DNA of 38,585 nt from CADEED01 sp035761265 (GTDB lineage Bacteria; Pseudomonadota; Gammaproteobacteria; Steroidobacterales; Steroidobacteraceae): the NCBI GenBank assembly GCA_035761265.1, contig DASTRL010000191.1, positions 1 through 38,585 of the forward strand, given 5' to 3'. Both the position numbers and the translations under genes were made by a program. Position 1 is the first letter of the stretch, and the number at the start of each line of letters is the position of its first letter. The notes under the pieces were generated by a model that was given only the letters and a program-made list of their open reading frames with translations, searched no databases and had not been told where the DNA came from. Below are positions 34,764 through 38,585 of the stretch, in pieces.

Positions 34764-35696
34764 TCAGCCGAACATCAGGCGCGAAGCTTTTTCCTCCGCG
34801 GAGCGTGGCAGGAAGAATCCGCCGGCGTTGGCGCTGCAGTTGGTGATCTCGCCGACGAGTACCTGGCGGTTGTCGCTGTACAGGTCGATGCGCACGAAAG
34901 AGAACGGAGCACTCAACGCGCGCGCCACCTGCAGCATCTCCCCGAGCGTGTCCGGCCGCGGCGCCTCCGCCGTCGAGCGCGGATAGATGATCGAGAAGTC
35001 CTGCTCGTTCCAGTCCGTGTCGAATATCTTGCGCGTGTGGAAGGTGTGCCGGTCGAAATCCTGCTGCACGAACTTCGGCACGCCGCGCCAGCAGAACACC
35101 TTGAAGTCGTCCACGTTGGTGCTGCCGAAGATCAGCGGCTCGACGATCACCTTGGGCTGCAACGTGCGGTAGTTGCTCTCGCGCCCGGCGCGATAGTAGT
35201 TGATCGCGAACCAGCCCTTGATGCGCTCGCGATCGATGGGCGCGCCGTCCTTGCGCAGGATCACCTGCGCGCTGGCGTGCGTGGGCTTGATGCAGCAGTC
35301 CGGCGGGAAGTCGTAGTCATCCACTTCCACGGCGCTGCGCAGCACCGCCAGCGTCGGCACGTTGTAACGGTCGCCGACCGTGCGGCGCACGTACTCCTTG
35401 ACGTGTTCCTTGTCGGAGACGAAGACGCGCAGCGGATCGCGGATTTCCTGCCCGGTCTTGATCCGATACCACACGTCGTTCCACAGCATGCGGTTGCCGG
35501 GCCAGCGACGATGCTTCTTGTAGAACAGCACCCGGTGATAGAGGTTGTCGCAGAACCTGTTGTAGGGCAGATGGCGGCGCATCTTCGGCAGTGCCTTGTC
35601 CAGCAGCCGCTCGACCAGCGGCGCCTTGGCTATCGGTGCGCGCAGCGCGGGGCGCGCGCCCGCACTCGCCACGCCTCCCTCGTGCAGTTGGAGCAT
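34764..35696 (-). CDS. TupA-like ATP-grasp protein, downstream copy
   Basis: A 310-residue member of the TupA-like ATP-grasp family. Characteristic sequence includes LRVFVSDKEHVKEYV, CCIKPTHASAQVILR, YRTLQPKVIVEPLIFG, FCWRGVPKFVQQDFDRHTFH and FSFVRIDLYSDNRQVLVGEI. ATP-grasp enzymes form amide bonds; TupA makes teichuronopeptide in bacilli, and Gram-negative relatives sit in polysaccharide loci. ATG 35696 has GAAGAGGA upstream. It is a tandem paralogue of the next gene (about 70% identical by eye); only residues 1-40 differ widely. The 139 bases to the pirin gene show nothing recognisable. Confidence 0.88.
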   Translation of the reverse strand: MLQLHEGGVASAGARPALRAPIAKAPLVERLLDKALPKMRRHLPYNRFCDNLYHRVLFYKKHRRWPGNRMLWNDVWYRIKTGQEIRDPLRVFVSDKEHVKEYVRRTVGDRYNVPTLAVLRSAVEVDDYDFPPDCCIKPTHASAQVILRKDGAPIDRERIKGWFAINYYRAGRESNYRTLQPKVIVEPLIFGSTNVDDFKVFCWRGVPKFVQQDFDRHTFHTRKIFDTDWNEQDFSIIYPRSTAEAPRPDTLGEMLQVARALSAPFSFVRIDLYSDNRQVLVGEITNCSANAGGFFLPRSAEEKASRLMFG

Positions 35697-35783
35697 TGTT
35701 GGTTCCTCTTCGTGCCGCGATGATCGAGGACGCGGCTGGCGCGGGCTGTAGGACTGCGGGCAGGCAGCCGGCCGGAACAAACC

Positions 35784-36713
35784 TCAGCCGAACAGGATGC
35801 GCGAGGCGCTGTGCTCACCGGAGGGCGGAACGAACACTCCGCCCGCGTTTTCGCTGCAGTTGGTGATTTCCCCGACCAGCACGCGCTCGCCGTCGGTGTA
35901 CAGGTCGATCCGGATGAAAGAGAAGGGCGCGCTCAGCTTGCGCGCCACCTCGAGCATGACGGGCAGGCTGGCAGGTCGCGGCGCGGGCGCGTTCGAGCGC
36001 GGGTAGATGATCGAGAAGTCGAGCTCGTTCCAGTCCGTATCGAAGTACTTGCGCGTGTGGTTCGTGTAACGATCGAAATCCTGCTGCACCAGCTTCGGCG
36101 CGCCGTTCCAGCAGAACACCTTGAAGTCCTCGACATTGATGCTGTCGAAGATCAGCGGTTCGACGATCACCTTGGGCTGCAGACCGCGGTAGTTGGCCTC
36201 GCGCCCGGCGCGGTAGTAGTCGAGGCCGAACCAGCCGCGGATGCGGGCGAGGTCGATGGGCTCGCCGCGTTGGCGCAGGATCACCTGCCCGCTCGCATGC
36301 GTCGGCTTGATGCAGCAACGGGCCGGGAACTCGAAGGCATCGACCTCGGCGGGGCTGCGCATCACGGCGAGAGTGGGGACGTTGTATTCCTCGCCCACCG
36401 TGTCGCGAACGTACTGCTTGACGTGTTCCTTGTCGGAGACGAGCACGCGCAGCGGATCGCGGATCTCCTCGGAGGTCTTCAGCCGGTAGAGCACGTCATT
36501 CCACAGCATCCCGCGGCCGGGCGCGCGCCGGTGTTTGCTCAGGAAGAGCAGCCGGTGATACAGGTTGTCGCCGAAGCGATTGCGCGGCAGAACCCTTCGT
36601 CGCAGCCGCGGCAGGGCGGCGCCCAGCATCCGCTGAAAAACCGAATCGCGCGCCGGCGGCCCTTCTGGCGGTCGAGTGCCCGGGTCGGCGTTCGCAGCGT
36701 TCACATTGGCCAT
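35784..36713 (-). CDS. TupA-like ATP-grasp protein, upstream copy
   Basis: A 309-residue paralogue of the adjacent TupA-like gene with the same motif series: LRVLVSDKEHVKQYV, CCIKPTHASGQVILRQRGEP, LQPKVIVEPLIFDSINVEDF, FCWNGAPKLVQQDFDRYTNH and SFIRIDLYTDGERVLVGEIT. The N-terminal 35 residues (ANVNAANADPGTRPPEGPPA) are a low-complexity tail. ATG 36713 is preceded by GGAGGGA. It is transcribed first of the pair, 87 bases before the second copy, probably as one mRNA. No glycosyltransferase gene is adjacent, so the substrate is open. Confidence 0.88.
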   Translation of the reverse strand: MANVNAANADPGTRPPEGPPARDSVFQRMLGAALPRLRRRVLPRNRFGDNLYHRLLFLSKHRRAPGRGMLWNDVLYRLKTSEEIRDPLRVLVSDKEHVKQYVRDTVGEEYNVPTLAVMRSPAEVDAFEFPARCCIKPTHASGQVILRQRGEPIDLARIRGWFGLDYYRAGREANYRGLQPKVIVEPLIFDSINVEDFKVFCWNGAPKLVQQDFDRYTNHTRKYFDTDWNELDFSIIYPRSNAPAPRPASLPVMLEVARKLSAPFSFIRIDLYTDGERVLVGEITNCSENAGGVFVPPSGEHSASRILFG

Positions 36714-36877
36714 ATTCCCTCCATGGAATGAATCGCCGATCCTCGGAGAATGCCCGATGCGAGGCTGTAGGAAATACCTGCGGTATCGGGGCCGGAATCC
36801 TGGCCGGCGACCGGGTGTCGTGCACGACGGGGCTGCCCGCGGAGCCCGACGAATCAATCAGTTATCGCCGACCTTGC

Positions 36878-36906
36878 TTGACGGCGCAGCGGCCGGCCGT
36901 TCTAAT
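36878..36906 (+). promoter_or_regulatory. Promoter of tRNA-Phe
   Basis: TTGACG (36878-36883) and TCTAAT (36901-36906) are 17 bases apart, five of six matches in each to the sigma-70 consensus. Transcription would start about 18 bases before the tRNA. The rest of the gap 36714-36930 holds no gene that I can support. Confidence 0.65.
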
Positions 36907-36930
36907 ACGCGCCCCTCGAAAACCAACGGC

Positions 36931-36993
<63 letters not shown>

Positions 36994-37006
<13 letters not shown>

Positions 37007-37145
37007 CTCCACTTCGCTTCGCTACGTTCCGTGCTGGCCGGGTCGGAATTCCTGCGCTCGCATCGCGAGCGCGTCCGGCCGGGCGAGCACACATCTGGTG
37101 TGCTCGCTGAAGCACCGGCCGGACCCAACCCTGGCCACCACTCCA
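36994..37145 (+). repeat. tRNA-Phe 3'-end direct repeat with structured spacer
   Basis: The 18-base sequence ACCCTGGCCACCACTCCA occurs at 36994-37011 (tRNA 3' end plus five bases) and again at 37128-37145. The spacer holds two perfect hairpins, GCGCTCGC/GCGAGCGC (37054-37072) and GCGAGCACAC/GTGTGCTCGC (37083-37107). The second is enclosed by GTCCGGCC/GGCCGGAC. It also holds GGCCGGGTCGGAATT (37035-37049), an imperfect inverted copy of the tRNA T arm and acceptor. The second copy ends at the edge of the next gene's stop. Confidence 0.85.
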
Positions 37146-37703
37146 TCACTGGATGCTGCTGACCTTCCCGTCCTCGCCGAAGTTCACCACCATCTGCGCG
37201 AAGCGGTTCTTCCAGTAGCGCCACGAGCTCGAGCTCAGATCCGGGTTGGCGTGGAACGGCGGGCGGCCCATCGCAAACAGCACGCCATCGCGCGTCATGC
37301 CGACGCGCGGCAGGCCGGCCTTGATGCCCTCCTGGTCGATTCTGCCGAGCGAGTCCATCTTCTTCTTGTTGCACGCGGGCGCGAAGTAGATGGCCTGCAC
37401 CGCCTCGTTCAGCGACTTGCCGGCGCCCTTGGTGAAGCCCTCATAGCCGATCTCGAACTCCTGGCCGTTGTACTCGAACGCTATCTTCTTCTTGCTCACC
37501 TTCGTGACGAGTACCGTCGAGCACACCGGGATGAGTCCGGGGAGCTGGTAGTTGAGCGAGTACAGCACGTGCCGCTGCATGTCGGGATGCAGGTTGGCGA
37601 TGGTCTGCAGCCGGTCGCCTTCATGGATTTGCGCGAATGACGGGCTGACCGCGCAGGTCCAGACGGCGAGTGCGAGCAGGCTGATCGAGACGCGAGACTT
37701 CAC
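37146..37703 (-). CDS. Exported protein with BamE/SmpA-like C-terminal part
   Basis: A 185-residue protein with a signal peptide (MKSRVSISLLALAVWTCAVSPSFAQ). The first domain of about 100 residues reads HVLYSLNYQLPGLIPVCST, then VTKVSKKKIAFEYNGQEF. The C terminus reads GLPRVGMTRDGVLFAMGRPP, then WRYWKNRFAQMVVNFGEDGK. The GMTRDxVLxAxGxPP pattern and closing strands resemble the BamE/SmpA fold. Two Cys remain in the mature protein (PVCST, APACNKK) and could form a disulfide. No lipobox is present, so it is periplasmic. The function is unknown. Confidence 0.75.
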   Translation of the reverse strand: MKSRVSISLLALAVWTCAVSPSFAQIHEGDRLQTIANLHPDMQRHVLYSLNYQLPGLIPVCSTVLVTKVSKKKIAFEYNGQEFEIGYEGFTKGAGKSLNEAVQAIYFAPACNKKKMDSLGRIDQEGIKAGLPRVGMTRDGVLFAMGRPPFHANPDLSSSSWRYWKNRFAQMVVNFGEDGKVSSIQ

Positions 37704-37788
37704 ATCATTCTCCTTTTCTTATGGATGCGGCATGCAGGCGCGAGTGTACGTCCCGACGTTTCTGTCACCAATGGGCGCGCCGTGACGC

Positions 37789-38229
37789 CTACTTGAGCGT
37801 GGGGACCCGCACCTCGACCACGCGGCGGTCCCGCACCAGCACGCTGCCGCCGAGAAACGCCGAGGAGCCGATTTCCATGGCGTACAACAGTTCGCGGGCG
37901 CCGTCCTGCTCGCGCATCGAGGTTGGTGGTCCGAGAAGGCCGAGCACGTCGAGCTCGGCCATCCCGGGGCGGATTTTTTCCCACTTGCGGGCGTCCAGCC
38001 ATGCAGGCCCGGTTTCGACGGCCGGTGGTGGCGGCGGACGACCCGTCGCCGACGGCCGGGAAGATTGCAGGCGCAGCTGATCGACCTGCCGCGCGAGATT
38101 CAGCAGGTCACGCTGCAGTGTGCGCACCTCCTGCTCGAGTCGCACCACGCGCGCATCGTCGGCGGCCCACGCCACCTGCGGTGCAATCAGGAACGCGCCG
38201 GGCAGGCAAAGCAGTAGCATTCGTTTCAT
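37789..38229 (-). CDS. Small exported coiled-coil protein with BamE-like C-terminal part
   Basis: A 146-residue protein with a signal peptide (MKRMLLLCLPGAFLIAPQVAWAA). A short coiled coil follows (VVRLEQEVRTLQRDLLNLAR, QVDQLRLQ), then a Pro-rich linker (TGRPPPPPAVETG). The C-terminal domain (KWEKIRPGMAELDVLGLLGPP to GGSVLVRDRRVVEVRVPTLK) again fits the BamE/SmpA-like small beta fold. ATG 38229 begins the signal peptide and is preferred over the longer frame. It precedes the other BamE-like gene on the same strand by 85 bases. Confidence 0.75.
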   Translation of the reverse strand: MKRMLLLCLPGAFLIAPQVAWAADDARVVRLEQEVRTLQRDLLNLARQVDQLRLQSSRPSATGRPPPPPAVETGPAWLDARKWEKIRPGMAELDVLGLLGPPTSMREQDGARELLYAMEIGSSAFLGGSVLVRDRRVVEVRVPTLK

Positions 38230-38259
38230 GAATCGCTCCCAAGTGACCCAGGAAAACAC

Positions 38260-38585
38260 ATGATCAGATCCATCGCGATTGTGCTGCTGGCGATTGCCGG
38301 CAGTCTGCCTCTTCGAGCCGCGGAAGCCACGCTGCCGCCCAGCTACGTGCGCCAGGGCGGCCCGCATGACTTCGACTTCGAGATCGGCAACTGGAAGACA
38401 CACCTGAAGCGCCTGGCGAATCCGCTCTCGGGCCAGGAGGGCAAGTGGGTGGAATACGAGGGGACCACCGTGGTGCGGAAGGTCTGGGGCGGCCGCGCCA
38501 ATCTCGTCGAGCTCGATGTCAGCGGCCCGGCGGGCAGGATCGAAGGCCTGAGTCTGCGCCTCTTCAACCCGCAGACGCGCCAGTG
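38260..38585 (+). CDS. Exported protein of unknown function, 3' end outside the window
   Basis: At least 108 codons are present, starting at ATG 38260 with CCAGGA upstream. A signal peptide (MIRSIAIVLLAIAGSLPLRA) is followed by HDFDFEIGNWKTHLKRLANP, then WVEYEGTTVVRKVWGGRANL and EGLSLRLFNPQTRQ. The pattern FDFxIGxWK.....W..Y.G....... resembles the DUF1579-like beta-barrel group. The frame runs off the window. It diverges from the coiled-coil protein gene across 30 bases. Confidence 0.75.
   Translation, partial: MIRSIAIVLLAIAGSLPLRAAEATLPPSYVRQGGPHDFDFEIGNWKTHLKRLANPLSGQEGKWVEYEGTTVVRKVWGGRANLVELDVSGPAGRIEGLSLRLFNPQTRQ

Overview
The window looks like chromosomal DNA of a G+C-rich gammaproteobacterium. 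The gene orders radC / coaBC-dut ... pyrE and asmA-mutY-yggX are typical of that class, and AmpG, a SUI1/YciH protein and an Fe(2+)-trafficking YggX protein fit it. I would guess the Steroidobacteraceae/Nevskiales side of the class, but the sequence alone does not prove this. No rRNA, CRISPR array, phage gene or complete insertion sequence is visible. No stretch longer than about 300 bases lacks a gene.

Layout. 1-9.6 kb: housekeeping genes (radC, coaBC-dut, a DUF4124 protein, pyrE, an ampG-like permease with a Rieske protein, a small acidic protein, marC-like, a DUF418 membrane protein, trmB with a nucleosidase, tRNA-Gly). 9.6-13.4 kb: a MOSC protein and a periplasmic cupin facing an Lrp-type regulator, then an exported methyltransferase and a DUF502 protein. 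13.4-18.3 kb, minus strand: SUI1, an ABC-F ATPase, a phytase-like esterase, the remnant of a fasciclin gene, and a cysteine-synthase-family enzyme. 18.4-22.9 kb: four co-directional genes (DUF4331 protein, lipoprotein, TPR protein, HupE/UreJ-type membrane protein with an EF-hand) that look like one envelope/metal system. 23-28.3 kb: a methyltransferase diverging from a seven-PAS histidine kinase and its NarL-type response regulator. 28.5-33.1 kb: ECF sigma factor, membrane anti-sigma factor, DUF4097 protein, a shortened AsmA protein, mutY and yggX. 33.1-38.6 kb: small exported proteins, a pirin, two tandem TupA-like ATP-grasp genes, tRNA-Phe with a duplicated 3' end, two BamE-like exported proteins, and the start of a further exported protein.

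The most unusual structure is a set of long nested palindromes (about 9-82, 13246-13402, 22874-23027, 28248-28444). Each starts or ends exactly on the stop codon of a neighbouring gene. Two share an inner core built on GGGGACATTCC and GGGGACGTACCTG, and two share GGTGCCGGG at the outer edge. They look like mobile REP/MITE-type elements that have become gene-end structures. Other points of interest are the fasciclin deletion remnant, the truncated AsmA, a shortened cysteine spacing in MutY, and an over-represented CTAACTA heptamer. All functional calls rest on motif recognition by eye; no database was searched.
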